A DNA stretch of 64,000 nt from Xenoacremonium recifei (GCA_012184525.1 WOFQ01000033.1:124001-188000); one strand, 5' to 3'. Positions 10,297 through 22,620 are shown, numbered from the stretch's first letter. Notes: generated from the letters alone by a model not told the origin. Program-made: numbers and translations.

Positions 10297-10433
10297 GGAT
10301 TCACGGACGACGAGGCTTCACATCCACGCTGGGATATTGCCCGGCGTCGACGCCTTCGTCGTCTTCCTCCTCGTCTTCGTCAAGCGTGGTCTCGGTCGTT
10401 TTGAGATGCCTCACCTTCGTTTTGCGATTCTTC

Positions 10434-11690
10434 ATGAGCATGTTGGCTCCCTCGTCTGTCTTCTTCCTGCTCGCCTCATGGGCACTCTCGATCTGGGGCA
10501 CTCCTTTGGTTTCAATACCTTCGTTACTTTTACCTCGAGCTCGACCTCTACCTTCGCCTGACCTCGGGGCTCTGCAGCAGCAGCAGATTGCTGAACAGTT
10601 TGAGGGACTTCGTCCGCCTTTCCCGTCAGACATTGAACAAGTTTACTCACGAATTGAGGCTATAGATGCGTTGGGATTTCACTGCTTCCACCCAAGCTTA
10701 CCTAACATCACCATCTATGCCACGGGAGGCACCATTGCTGGGTCAGCGACCTCGGCCGACCAGACTACCGGCTACCAGGTCGGGACTCTGGGGATCCGAT
10801 CATTGATCAGTGCAGTGCCGCAGCTATGCAACGTATCCAACGTGCGCGGCGTCCAGATTGCCAACGAGGACAGCATCAATGTCAACTCGAGCGTGCTGGT
10901 GTCGCTGGCTCAGCGGATCCAGGAGGATCTGGATAGGGACGACACGCAGGGGGCCGTGGTGACGCATGGCACCGATACCATGGAAGAGACGGCATTCTTC
11001 CTTGATCTCACGGTTAAGAGTGACAAGCCTGTGGTGGTGACGGGAGCAATGCGGCCGGCCTCGGCCATTAGTGCCGACGGTCCCATGAACCTGCTCTCCT
11101 CAGTGATCCTGGCGGGCAACGACAATGCTCGAGGCCGCGGTGTCATGGTGGTGCTTAACGACCGCATTGGGTCGGCGCGATTCACGACCAAGTCTAATGC
11201 CAACCAACTAGACGCGTTCAAGGCGGCGGATGAGGGTTTCTTAGGCGTCTTTGAGAACATCCAGCCCGTCTTCTTCTATCCGGCATCGCGGCCCCTGGGC
11301 CACCACCACTTCGACATCAGCAAGTCATCCCCTACCGACAAGCTGCCGCAGGTGGATGTGCTCTACGGGCACCAGGAGTTCAACATTGCGCTCTTCAAGT
11401 CGGCCGTTGACCTCGGAGCTCAGGGCATCGTGCTCGCAGGTCTCGGGGCTGGCTTCTGGCCATCGGCAGCGGCGGAAGAGATCAAGAAGACGCTCGCCGA
11501 GACAGACATCCCCGTGGTGGTGAGCCGGCGACCGGCTTGGGGATTCGTGGGTAAACCCGAGATTGGCTTTGGCATCGGCGGCGGCTTCCTCAATCCACAG
11601 AAGGCTCGGATCCAGTTGCAGCTCAGCCTGGAGACGGGCCTGGACTCGAAGACCATCAAGAGTATCTTCGAACACACTGGAGTCCACTAA
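10434..11690 (+). CDS. Secreted/periplasmic type II L-asparaginase
   Basis: Hydrolyses L-asparagine to aspartate and ammonia. I choose the ATG at 10434 (418 aa; the one at 10440 is equally possible). Either gives a classical signal peptide (LAPSSVFFLLASWALSIWG), and a TATA box lies upstream. Starting at 10278 instead would add 52 residues, including a run of ten Ser, ahead of the signal peptide. Catalytic motifs are intact: the nucleophile Thr in YATGGTIAG (about residue 97 of this model) and the second active-site block VVTHGTDTMEETAFF (about 175-189). The conserved GAMRPASAISADGP and the C-terminal GIVLAGLGAGFW also fit bacterial-type (AnsB-like) asparaginase. NxS/T sites (NITIY, NVSN, NVNSS) suit passage through the secretory pathway. 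The role is probably scavenging nitrogen from extracellular asparagine. Confidence 0.93.
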   Translation: MSMLAPSSVFFLLASWALSIWGTPLVSIPSLLLPRARPLPSPDLGALQQQQIAEQFEGLRPPFPSDIEQVYSRIEAIDALGFHCFHPSLPNITIYATGGTIAGSATSADQTTGYQVGTLGIRSLISAVPQLCNVSNVRGVQIANEDSINVNSSVLVSLAQRIQEDLDRDDTQGAVVTHGTDTMEETAFFLDLTVKSDKPVVVTGAMRPASAISADGPMNLLSSVILAGNDNARGRGVMVVLNDRIGSARFTTKSNANQLDAFKAADEGFLGVFENIQPVFFYPASRPLGHHHFDISKSSPTDKLPQVDVLYGHQEFNIALFKSAVDLGAQGIVLAGLGAGFWPSAAAEEIKKTLAETDIPVVVSRRPAWGFVGKPEIGFGIGGGFLNPQKARIQLQLSLETGLDSKTIKSIFEHTGVH

Positions 11691-12065
11691 CACCACAACG
11701 AGGAGGTCATTTCCAGGGATGGGGGCGGTTGCGGTGGCTGGATGAGGCGTCCTGCAGAAATTAGGTGCAGGAGAGGGGTGATGTGCATGGATAAGGCCAG
11801 ACCAGGGTTGGTGATTTTTTTTTCTGCTCCATTCCCCTAATGGTTGGTGGCGGATGAGGAGGAGGTCGAGAAGATGGAAAGGTGTGGTGGTGAGTGGTTG
11901 AAGTGGAGGTGGTGAGAAAGAAGGGGAGAGGCTGCCCTGCGGACGAAAGAACTTACTCTGTAAGGCAGCAACGTGGGTGACCAGAACCCCGAACCAACAA
12001 AACCTCCAGGGAAAGAGGCTGTCTCGCGACAAGACGGAAGGTACGCACGGCTCAAACTGCACTCG

Positions 12066-12105
12066 GCAACAGCAGCAACAGCACAGGAAGCAACAGCAAC
12101 CGCAA
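12066..12105. repeat. Imperfect CAA/CAG repeat
   Basis: AACAGCAGCAACAGCAC and a further AAGCAACAGCAACC form an imperfect trinucleotide tract outside any supported gene. Confidence 0.5.
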
Positions 12106-13053
12106 AGAGTAAAAGGGCGGACGAAAAGAGCACATGGCACCTCGACCACTAATACCAACTACAATCTACAACAATGACAACAGCACCTCCGTGTACGAGA
12201 CAAACGACCTGTAATGATTAGTCTAATCGGGCTACGGCGGCGGCGGCTTTTTGATTTCTCGAAAAAGTTTTTTACACTGGCCTTTTGATTTTGAGAGTTG
12301 ATTTTCCTTGGTTTGAGAAAAGTCGTTCGTTTTGATTTGCGTGAGCAGCACCTGTACTTACCTTACTTGCCAGAAGATCCATAGATTGACACGTAATTAA
12401 TGAAACACAAGATTGCCTTCTCAATTGATGTTTGCCCGTTTGCAGCAATGATTCTGTGCATGATGCCAGATCTTCCATCATCTTCCCCAACAACCTCGGC
12501 GAGAACGAGTCGGGGATGGACGTGACAGGCAGGCATTATCATGCCATGACGCCAAAAATACTAGCACAACCCACCAGAAGTCTGGGGCATGATACGGCCA
12601 AACTCTTCCAGGCTTGGCTCAAGGCGGGCCGAGAAAAGCTTGAGCCAAATAAACAGCGGACAAGAGACTGGATGATTCGCATGGAAGACGTCTGACAGGC
12701 AGCCAGAAGGAAAAAGCAAATAAACAGAGGAGAAAGAAGCCCAGGGTTCGGCCATGAATCGCTGGTACCGCAATCCGTACCGAGTATCATCCACACAGGG
12801 TCGGGGTCTGATCACAATCTCTCCCCCACCGCTCCACCATCCGCCCAAGCGAAGAACCGCAAGAACTGACCAGTCTCTTTTTCTGCTTGGCTCTAACCTG
12901 GGGTCTGGACGAATGGGCGCGGAGCCTCCTCCGGCAGGCCTTGGCCTTTGCCCGACGGAGAAGGCGAAGAAGAAGACCGGCTCATGGAGGAGGCCCGCAC
13001 CACCCTGACTGACAGAAAGATGCATTGCATCGCTGGAGAAGTTTCGACTTGCA

Positions 13054-13070
13054 GGGAGGGAGGGGAGGGG
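13054..13070 (+). other. G-quadruplex-forming motif
   Basis: Four G-runs of 3, 3, 4 and 4 separated by single A residues. This pattern is expected to form a stable parallel quadruplex. It lies 1.1 kb upstream of the flippase start. Confidence 0.6.
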
Positions 13071-14161
13071 CTGATGGGGAATGGAGAAAAAAAAGTTTCA
13101 AGCCTGAGAAGGCGTTAGCTGATGCGATATATCAGATTCGATGCGGCTCGCAGCCAATTGAGGATCGGTGTCAGGTTCTGCTATAACAGGCACGCCTATA
13201 AGCGAGTTGCTGCTGCTGCGAGTCACCGACGGGACCCGACTAATGTACCTAGAGAAGTGCATAATTGTTACTCTGCAGGGGACTTTGCAGTGAGGTCACC
13301 TCTGTCACCTCACCTTGTTGAGTCAAGCTTCCGAGGAAAAGCACATCCATCCAGACAGACTCTTTATCAAAGGGGACGGAGGTCATGTCCGCTGCCCGGG
13401 CTCCATGGGTTCCGTTAGGTCCCTGGTTCCACCCTGCCATGTGCTGTAGCCACTGCTGCTCCAGCGGACAGAGACCCCCGGAGAGTTGGAGCCCTGCCCT
13501 GGGGTCTCCAGCTCCAGAACAGATCATCGAGGCGATACAAGTAAAAACCTGCCCCGGCGCTGAGGCGCAGCAGTCGGACCCCAACCAACTATCTTGAGAA
13601 CTGGCGTCATCAGTGAGGCCCGCAACTCACTCACACCCTCCCTGCTGACTTGCATTGCAGCTCGTGTTGGCGCTGGCGCGGCATGATGAGGCTCTGGCTC
13701 TCCTGGATGCTGCAGCTGGAGCACACGACCACTACGTGCCATTACAACCACTCGCGCGACGAGGCTGACCACCCTTCCCAACTCCCCGTCAAGCCACTCC
13801 GTCCGTTGTACCGTCTGTTACGTGAGTCGGGAACGGGTGCCGTTGACTCGCATTGTCGCACCGCATCGCATCATCTCCGGACCGTCCGGGCACAACGCGG
13901 CCCCGGGCCCTGCTCTTTCCTGTCCTGTTCCTGTCCCGTTCAGCCCGCTTATCCACCACGTCACGGATCGGCCAACCAATTCGAATACGAGATTCCAACG
14001 TCCGTCTCACCCTCTCTCTATCCTCCATGGGCTCATCGATGACCTCCCGTCGCTCGTTCCGCTGCAGCCCTCAACCGTCGTAGAGGAGGAAGAGGAGGCG
14101 GCACAACACGCTCGTTCTAGCATTCTTTGTCTTTCATCGCGACCACGCCATCCCCTCCATC

Positions 14162-17100
14162 ATGGCCGACGGCGGCGCGGCATCCCCAAGGCCAAGGGAG
14201 AAGCGCCTGTCCCAGTCCGTCACCGGCCATCAACGCCTGCCCAGCGACACCACCAAGACGATCCCGCCACTGGGCCATCGCATTCGAGATACCATCTCCA
14301 ATCTGGCCCGCCGCCAGAGCCACGTCCACGTCTCCAGCGATGGCCGCCACATCCCGCTGGCCCTCGAGCACGACAAGCCGCTGGTCGACGCGCGCCGAGG
14401 CCATTCCTACGTCTCCAACAGCATCCGCACGTCGCGATACAGTCTCTGGGACTTCTTCCCTAAGCAGGTCTTCTTCCAGTTTTCACGTGTCGGAAACTTT
14501 TACTTTCTCTGCGTCGGTGTGCCACAGATGGTCAGTCCAACTCAAAATCTCCGTACCTGGCGTGCCGCAAACCTTCGCGGGAGGCTGACATCTAGACTCT
14601 TAGATCCCCGGTCTCTCCACAACCGGTTCCTACACGACCATTCTTCCCCTCATGTTCTTTGTGCTTTTGACCATCTTCAAGGAAGGATACGACGATTACC
14701 GACGCCATCGCCTCGACGTGGTTGAAAACGCAAACTTCGCCACCGTGCTTGGGACTGAAGACAATTATACGGGCAAGGTCAAAAACCCGTATGACAGTAT
14801 TTGGACGCGATGGAACCCGTTCATCATTAAGGTGACCGCCAAACCACGTGCCCTCCCTGACGATGAGTTCAATGGCGTCCGATGGGTTCCCACGCGATGG
14901 AGCGATATCAAAGTTGGCGATATCTTGCACCTAACTCGTGATGAACCGGTTCCAGCCGATATCGTCCTCTTGCATAGTGACGGGGAGAACAGTTTGGCGT
15001 ATATCGAGACCATGGCTCTGGACGGCGAGACAAACTTGAAGAGCAAGCAGGTGACGCCAGCGTTGGAAGGCTGCGACTCTATCGAGGGCATCTCGAAGTG
15101 CTCTGCCGAATTTGTCCTCGAGGACCCCAACCCCGATCTCTTCAACTTTGATGGTCGCGTGACCGTCAATGGCAAGACAGTGCCATTGACCCTCAATGAA
15201 GTTGTGTATCGTGGAAGCGTTGTTCGCAACACGAACAACGTGACTGCTCTGGTCATCAACACGGGTGAAGAGTGCAAGATTCGCATGAACGCAAACAAAC
15301 ATCCCAAGGCAAAGAAACCGGCTCTGGAGCGTATGGTCAACAAAGTGGTCGTGACTCTGGCTCTTTATGTCATCATCCTTTCGGTCGGTGTGTCGATGGG
15401 CTACATCCGGTGGCAGAAGACAACGGAAAGACATTCGTGGTATCTAGCCCACGCTGCCGTCCCCTTCCATGAGATCATCATTGCCTTTATCATCATGTTC
15501 AACAACGTCATTCCGCTGGCCCTATACATTAGTCTTGAGATTGTCAAGATCGGTCAGCTCCTCATGCTGAACTCAGATGTTGAGATGTACGACGAGGAAA
15601 CGGATACGCCTGCACGATGCAACACCAACACCATCTTGGAGAACTTGGGCCAGGTTGAGTACATCTTCTCCGATAAGACCGGGACCTTGACCGACAACGT
15701 CATGAAGTTCCGTAAGATCAGTGTCGCAGGGACGGTCTGGCTTCATGAAGCGGACCTGGAGACCAAAGAGATGGACGACGGAGTCAAGAGCATCGATGAG
15801 GCCTCGAGCAGTAGCGGGCCTTCGGTCTACAAGACCGAACCCATCACGGTCGTGGTCCCTGACGATGATTCTCCTGAGCCTGTTCGCATGTCTCTTGCGT
15901 CGCCCACCCTTGCATCACCATCGCGGCCCTCAATGTCGCCTTCCCGGGTGTCCATGTCTCCCTCCAGAATGTCCATGGGTTTTAACCGCAGATCGTCGTC
16001 TCAGTGGAGATCTACAGGTCGACCAGATCATATCCAGCCGGACGTCACCACGAACGACTTGATCGAGTACATCCGACTTAGACCGAATGCTGCCTTCTCT
16101 AAGAAGGCAAAGCAGTATATTCTGGCTTTGGCACTTTGTCACACATGTCTTCCCGAGCACAAAGCCGATGGTGGCTTCGAATTTCAAGCCTCATCCCCTG
16201 ATGAGCTTGCCTTGGTGAGAGCAGCTCAAGAACTAGGATATCTGGTGATCAATCGCACGGCCCAAGAGATCACACTGCAAATAGACCATCCAGATGGCCA
16301 TGTCGAGATGCTGAAGTACTCAATCCTCGATGTCATTGAGTTCAGCAGTGCACGAAAGAGGATGTCCATAGTCGTCCGGTATCCTGACGGGCGCATCTCA
16401 GTCATCTGCAAGGGAGCTGATTCCGCCATTCTTCCACGCCTCAAACTGTCCTCGCTGGCGAGGCAAAAGGCCGTGGAAGTTCGGAAGAGCGCCGATTTGG
16501 AGCGTGAGCTGTACAGGAGGAGCGAGCAGCAAACACCACGCAACAGCTTTGGTGGGCGACCGAGTCTGACAATCCGCCGGACCCCGGGCATTCAAAGAGA
16601 TCGAAGCACTAGCAGGCGTCCACAGCCGGATCGGAGCAAGTCATTTGAGTTCAACCGAATGGTACGTCGATCTGAAGACCGCCCTCGACTATCCATCAAC
16701 ACACGAGGTGTATCGTTCGACGCGTCAAGGAAGAGCCAGTTTCTGCACACTCCGGTACATCATCAAGCACCTCTTCCCGATCACCTCGAATTCTTGGAAG
16801 ATCCCATCATTTATGACGATTCCGAGGTATTCACGAAGTGTTTCAAGCACCTGGATGATTTCGCTACCGAGGGTCTTCGAACGCTGCTCTTTGCGCAGAA
16901 GTTTGTATCGGAAGCCGACTATCGTTCATGGAAGACACTGTGGGATAGTGCTACGACTAGCCTTGTGGACCGTCAGGATAAGATTGAAGCGGCGGGCGAG
17001 ATGATTGAGCAGAACTTCGATCTAGTTGGTGCCACTGCCATTGAAGACAAGCTCCAGAAAGGGGTACCCGAAACGATCGACCGACTTCGGAGAGCCAACA

Positions 17101-18571
17101 TCAAGATTTGGATGCTGACGGGAGATAAACGAGAGACTGCCATCAACATTGCGCATTCAGCTCGGATTTGTCGACCAGGTTCAGATCTGTACATTCTGGA
17201 CGTTACTAAGGGTGCTCTCGAGGACCAGCTCGTTGCCATGGCCGAAGATCTATCAGAAGGGTCCGTTCACAGCGTAGTAGTCATTGACGGACAGACTTTA
17301 GCGGCAGTTGAAAAATCGCTGGAACTGTCTGGTCAGTTCTACAATGTGATGCTTCGAGTCGATTCCGTCATCTGTTGTCGAGCCTCTCCAGCGCAGAAGG
17401 CCCTGCTCGTCCGGACAGTGCGGTCGCGGCTCAAAGGCAAGCCTTTCCAGGGGCAACGGAAACGGGGTCTCACCCTTGCTATTGGTGACGGTGCCAATGA
17501 CTTGGCTATGATCCAGGCCAGTCATGTCGGCATTGGCATATCTGGCAAAGAAGGTCTCCAAGCTGCCCGTGTGGCTGACTATGCCATTGCGCAATTCCGC
17601 TTCCTTCAGCGATTGCTTCTCGTCCATGGACGATGGAACTACGTCCGCACTGCCAAGTTCATTCTCTGCACCTTCTATAAGGAAATGTTCTTCTATCTAC
17701 CCACTGCTCAATACCAACGGTTTGCGGGCTATACCGGCACATCGCTATACGAGGCAACGAGTTTGACTGTTTTCAACACGCTCTTTACGAGTCTCTGTGT
17801 GATCTGTATGGGAATCTGGGAACAAGACCTCAGCGCCGAGACCTTGCTTGCCATCCCTGAGCTGTACGTCTACGGTCAACGAAACATGGGCTTGAACGCT
17901 TGGAAATACCTAAGGTGGATGCTGCTCGCTGCCATCGAAGGCGTCGTGGCCTGGTATGGAATCTGGGCTGGCTATGGATGGAAATCGCCGGGTGCCAAAG
18001 ACGAGGGTCTCTACGCCCTGGGAACACTGGCATTTACGGTCGGGGTCCTTTGGATTAACTGGAAACTCTTGTAAGTTGAACTCTATCCGGGAGAAAAATT
18101 CTTGCTAATTGCCGCAGTATGTTTGAGACGCACTACAAGACAACCATTGTCATGGTCTCCTTTTTTATTACAACTATCGGCTGGTTTGCCTGGCTATGCT
18201 TCCTAGACGCTGTTTACGCTCCCTCACCGTCAGGAACATACGATATCCGTGACAGCTTCACGGGGCTCTTCGGCGACGATGCCATGTGGTGGGCTACGGT
18301 CTTTGTTACACTCTCCTTCATGGGCCTGTTTGAGATGGTCCTGAAGACACTTCAGCGTTATCTTCGCATCGCGGGCCTGTGGAAGTGGCCGCCGTGGCGA
18401 CGGGACCGCGTCAGCGCCAACATCGAAGAGTGGGATCTGGAGCTCTGGCAGGAGCTGGAGCAGGATCCAGACATGCGGGCACGGCTGCGGCGGCTGTGTC
18501 GGGATGACGCACCTGAAGAGGGCGAGGAAGATGATTTTGCTATGGAGATAGAGGAGTCGAGGGGGCGATAA
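14162..18571 (+). CDS. DNF3: P4-ATPase phospholipid flippase, Dnf3 type
   Basis: Three exons (14162..14530, 14604..18070, 18118..18571) encode 1429 aa. Intron 1 has GTCAGT/TTAG and intron 2 has GTAAGT with a TGCTAAT branch. P4-ATPases move phospholipids from the lumenal or outer leaflet to the cytosolic leaflet. Motifs are intact: DGETNLK (about residue 263), the phosphorylated Asp in DKTGTLT (about 480), KGADSAI, MLTGDKRET and GDGANDLAMIQ (about 1085). About ten membrane segments surround them: a pair at about 105-160, a pair before DKTGTLT, and six at the C-terminus. The text across intron 1, PQMIPGLSTTGSYTTILP, resembles yeast Dnf3 more than Drs2, Dnf1/2 or Neo1, so I assign the Dnf3 branch. 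Between the phosphorylation site and the nucleotide-binding domain is a Ser/Pro/Arg-rich insert with repeated SMSPSR. The C-terminal tail is acidic. Confidence 0.95.
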
Positions 18572-18834
18572 GAGGGACAAGGGATTTAAAAAGGTTCGCA
18601 TGTTTGGCGCTCTGGATTGGGTATGATCTGTTTTGCGGTGTCGTGATACCCCCTATTATAGACACGAGGGACATGTTACTGGGATCTGGAGGTTGGTTTA
18701 CTTGATTGATAGACATCTCAGTACGACACATCATGTGTATATAAAACGTTGGCACTATTTGGATTATCATTCCCGATTGTTCTCTCCTAGATTCGTCCCC
18801 CTTTTCAGAAGCTCTCAGTTGAGTCCGAACTCAA
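18572..18834. other. Convergent 3' region
   Basis: The flippase (+) and the saccharopine-dehydrogenase-like gene (-) converge here. The sequence is AT-rich and its frames are non-coding. The two 3' UTRs may overlap. Confidence 0.5.
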
Positions 18835-20230
18835 CTATTCATCCAACACTTTGACCTCAATCTTCGCCCCAGCCCCCGGCCGCGTCAACCTATCTACATA
18901 TTTCTCCCCCAACATCGCGGGCGTCATGAAGCCTCCCCCCCTTTCATGTGCTCTCGTCCCCCCATCCAACAACACCAACGCCGCCTCCACCAACGCCATC
19001 CCCGTGAATTCATACGTATCCCCCTCATAACTAAATCCCACCTCTGCTCGCTTCCCACCCTCTTCTGCAATACCCAGCACCCGATACCGGAAGAACCGCC
19101 CCCTGCGCTCCTCCGCCGACGCCCCCGTGCCCGCGGGAAACACCCGCTTCACAAGACGGCGCACCAACGAGAACACCAACAACCTCGTAAGCAACACATA
19201 CACCACGCGGTTAAGCCATCCAGCCAGCACATTCTCCACGCGCATCCGCGACGAGAAGAACATCTCCCGCCCATACACACCCTGCATCAACCCCCAACTG
19301 CGCCCCACGACAGCCCGCTCAATCCCCTCCTGCGGACTCACGACCAGCGTGCCAAAGCCGGGCACACGCTGCAGCCCAAACATTCCCATCGCGGGTAAAA
19401 CACCATTTGCGCGGGGCGTGGATGGTTGTGGGATGGGCGAGAGCGCAAAGAGAGCGGTGGCGGCGGCGATGCGCCCCGGCGTGTAGGTCGAGATGAGGGC
19501 GGCGAGCGAGTGGATGCTGCCGCCGGAGAAGCCGGCGCGGGCGGCGTCGAGGGAGATGAGGATTTCGCGGAGGGGGTGGGGGATGTGTTTGGAGGCGAGG
19601 TAGGTGCCTAGGTCGGCGGCGATGGCGGTGAAGCCGGAGGTGGTGATGAGCTGGGCGGGGGTTAGCTGGGATAACTCAATGTGTAGATATCTTATAAGAG
19701 GGAATGAATGACCTTGGAGCCAGTGGATAGGGCGACAGTGTCGTATTTCTGGATCATGTCTTGTAGCCAGGGCATTTCTCCGTTGCTGTGAGGCGAGTGT
19801 TAGTGGGTTATGGATAGGGGTAAGGGGGTCGTATACCAGTCTACGTAGTCGGTGCCGTTCTCAGCACAGGCCTTAATGACCGCTGAGCCGCAGGTCGTAG
19901 CATATGGTCCAATTACATTGATGAGCACGCGGGTACTCTTTGCAAGAAGAGTGATCTCCTCATCGGAAGCGAGGTCAAGAGCGTAAACGCTCCCTGCAAC
20001 CACCTTAGTTAACACTCCCATAATACAAAAAAGGGGGAAAGAGACATACCCTTTGTATCATTAAGCTTCAGCTCCGCAGCAAGAGCCTCAAGCTTCTCCC
20101 GACCCCGTCCCGCAATCGCCCACGGAGTGTCATCCGGGACAGCTCGAGCCATGTACTCAGCCGCCAACCGCCCCGTGTACCCCGTCGCGCCGAGAAGTAC
20201 AATATGGTATTTCCGTTGTTCTTTATTCAT
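18835..20230 (-). CDS. Saccharopine-dehydrogenase-like oxidoreductase
   Basis: Four exons (20230..20050, 19993..19837, 19785..19713, 19650..18835) encode 408 aa. The N-terminus is a Rossmann fold: YHIVLLGATGYTGRLAAEYM gives a GxxGxTG nucleotide-binding loop at about residues 14-20, then AGRGREKLEALA. VLINVIGPYATTCGSAVIKAC and GTDYVD are typical of the saccharopine dehydrogenase/trans-acting enoyl reductase superfamily. A hydrophobic segment near residue 300 (VVYVLLTRLLVFSLV) suggests membrane association, as in the lipid-droplet SCCPDH-like members. The reaction is unknown; these proteins are not true lysine-pathway enzymes. The donor of the third intron (GTCATT) is weak, while its branch (GCTAAC) and acceptor (CCCAG) are good, so that junction is the least certain. 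It lies next to the MFS exporter gene in the same orientation. Confidence 0.82.
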
Positions 20231-20623
20231 ATTTGCATCTCATAAGAAGCCTGACGACCTATATGAAAAGAGCCTTACATGCCGTTTATATCTAACAACC
20301 TGTCGGCCGAAACACGGACGAGCCGGGCGACACGGCCCCACTTTCGGCGTGATTGAAGGCCGACTCGGAAGGGCTTTTGACGGCGATGGATGGGGCAGCC
20401 GGGGCAAGATTTGCTCCGGTGGATGACGAGGTCGGGTTAACTAGATGGTAAAAGACTTGTTTTGTACTCAAGCATGGCCCTCTTTTGTCAATATTGGTAT
20501 AGTCTGATTGCAAATCAAACTGAAGGGTATCATTTTTGTAGACTACATCCATCTAGATTCGTTTCCAATGCAGTCAGTCATTTTGTCCAGTCTCTCACAT
20601 ATATGTCCCAGTTTTTGTTTTCT
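20231..20623. other. Intergenic region, no gene
   Basis: Promoter of the reductase and 3' region of the MFS gene, both minus strand. AT-rich at 20455-20620. No element stands out. Confidence 0.5.
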
Positions 20624-22620
20624 TTAATCTCTCCTGTCCACTCCAATGTCTTCTTCGTTCATGACACCTTCTTCCCCTCCTGACATCGGGGGTGGCTCCG
20701 CCTTGCCCACAATCTCCATGCTATGGAACGTCACAATGACCACGCCCAAAGCTCCTAATCCAAATGCGCAGTTAACCCAGCCAGCCGCTTTGATTCCCTT
20801 AAGTGTCGCTGACTCCCATACCTCCATCGGGCCAACGTTCTCAACACTCACGCCCCGCGCGTCAGCCATAACGGCCGTCTGGACTGCCGTAGCGATGGCG
20901 AGGCCGATGGCTCTACCAAACATGCCCACTGCGTTGATAAGAGCACCGCCAACGGCTTGATCCTGTGGAGGGAGTGAGTGTGATGTGAAGAGCGTCAGGC
21001 AAGGCCAAGCCGTGTCAGCGCCGATGACGGCAAGGATCATGGCAGGAAAGCCACGCGCAAAGTAGGTGAGACTCGGAGAGATTGGCAGGGCCCAGAGCAT
21101 ATTGGCAACGGAGACGCACAAGTTGCCCGTGACGAGGAGGAACAATGTAGGAACACGGCCTAGCAGTCGAGCTACAATAAAGGCGATAATGATCCCGAAG
21201 GCGCCTGTGGGGATGAAGCGCAGCATCGTCTGCAGCGGCGAGAGCCCCTGAAATTCCTGAAAGAAGTAGGTTGCATAGACGACGTAGTTGTTGAACGACG
21301 CAAAGAACAATCCCATAATAAGCATGACAGCACTGAAACGCCAGTTACTAAAGACGGAGATCTTGACCAATGGGGGCTTGTTCGTCTTCGTCTCGAGATA
21401 CCACTGCCAGACAGCGAAAATGGCAATAACTAGGACCGAGATGACAATGAGAACTGGAATCCAGGCCGTGCTCCAGCCAACTACATTGCCCTCGGTGAGG
21501 GCAAACATCAGCGCGATGAGCCCGACCGTGATGAGCGTGGCGCCAATCCAGTCAACAGTTGCTGCCTTGGAGCTTTTCTCGTTCGTTATCGCAGCGACGT
21601 GCGGAGGAGGCGGCGGGATGAAAAGAATGCCTGCGACGGAGATCATCCCTGCCATGATGGCTGTGGCGCCAAACACCCATTTCCAGCTGGCCCATTCGGC
21701 GATCAGACCAGAAATCAGGTTACCAAAGACACTTCCTAAAGGAGACCCGGCGGCTTCAATCGGAGTTAGGACAGGTAAGAAAGTTGATTGAAAGCGAGGG
21801 GTGCTGACCATATGTGCTAAAGGCATAGTTCTTTGCTTTTCCGGGTGGGAAAGTGACGCCTAAAATGCCAATCGCAGTTGGGACGTTTGCGGCAGCGCCC
21901 TGAGATGAAGTACACGGTCAGCCATCCGATGACGAAGAACAATAGCAATCGACTTACCAAGCCATGGAGCCCTCGAAACACATCAAAAGCAATTTCATTG
22001 GGCATAAAGGGGTTGATGGCACAAACAATTGTGACCCAGATAGATCCGAGAATAAAAATGAGCCGCTTGCCGTAGATATCGGCGATGCGACCCCAGAGCA
22101 GGAGGAAACATCCGAAGGTGAGGATGTAGGCCGAGACAATCCATTGCTGTCTGGTGTCGGGAACGTTGAGCTCACGACCAATTGAGGGCAGAATGATGAC
22201 TACGCTCTGGCCGGACAAAGTCTGCGATTCGAGTAAGTCTATTAGTCCATGTTCACTCGGATGAAGCAATTGATCATAATCACTTTTCTTGCTTCTGAGA
22301 GGTGAATCGCTTACATTGAGAAAGGAGGCTCCGGTAACTGTTACTACAAGTGCGATGCTGCGAGCTTTGGACAACGGCAGCGTGTCTTTGTGGGTATCGT
22401 CGTCTGTTTCTTCTACATCTGAGGCCCGAGTTGTCGGTCGTGATCTCTCGTTGCTGAAAGGAGGTGTATCGGCAGCAGCAACGGCGTTAACGAGTTGGGG
22501 GTTCTTGTTTGCTGGGCTGCTCGGAATTGAAGTTGGAGAGCTCGGAATAGGTCCCGCAGCCGGGGCAGTAACAGCAGCAGCGGTGACCGCCGTCTTCTTC
22601 TCACCAGTGTCTCCCTCCAT
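20624..22620 (-). CDS. MFS multidrug transporter, DHA2 family (14 TM)
   Basis: Four exons (22620..22315, 22221..21958, 21899..21809, 21753..20624) encode 596 aa. Introns have GTAAGC, GTAAGT and GTCAGC donors; the last has a CCTAAC branch. The 90-residue N-terminal tail is cytosolic, low-complexity and Ala/Ser/Pro-rich. The membrane part carries motif A (GRIADIYGKR) after the second helix, SYILTFGCFLLLWG-like text before it, and motif-C-type glycines around AAGSPLGSVFGNLISG. The C-terminus is short and acidic. DHA2 proteins are proton-driven exporters of drugs or fungal metabolites, normally in the plasma membrane. The start at 22620 (MEGDTGEKK) is chosen over an in-frame ATG ten codons upstream because the tail is otherwise typical; either is possible. 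It is next to a Zn2Cys6 regulator and has a TATA box. Confidence 0.93.

Larger units (their letters stand above)
11691..14161. other. 2.5-kb intergenic region between asparaginase and the flippase
   Basis: It contains the asparaginase 3' region, CAG/CAA-rich sequence at 12066-12105, a short CGG run near 12236-12246, a G-quadruplex motif at 13054-13070 and a CCAAT box near 13974. The 300 bp before the flippase ATG are pyrimidine-rich, as expected of a promoter or leader. Frames of up to 277 codons on the minus strand are shadows or non-coding. Confidence 0.5.

Noticed and set aside
11325..12158. 277-codon minus-strand frame at the asparaginase 3' end
   Set aside because: Half is antisense to the catalytic domain of the asparaginase; the other half is Cys/Ser/Pro-rich non-coding text.
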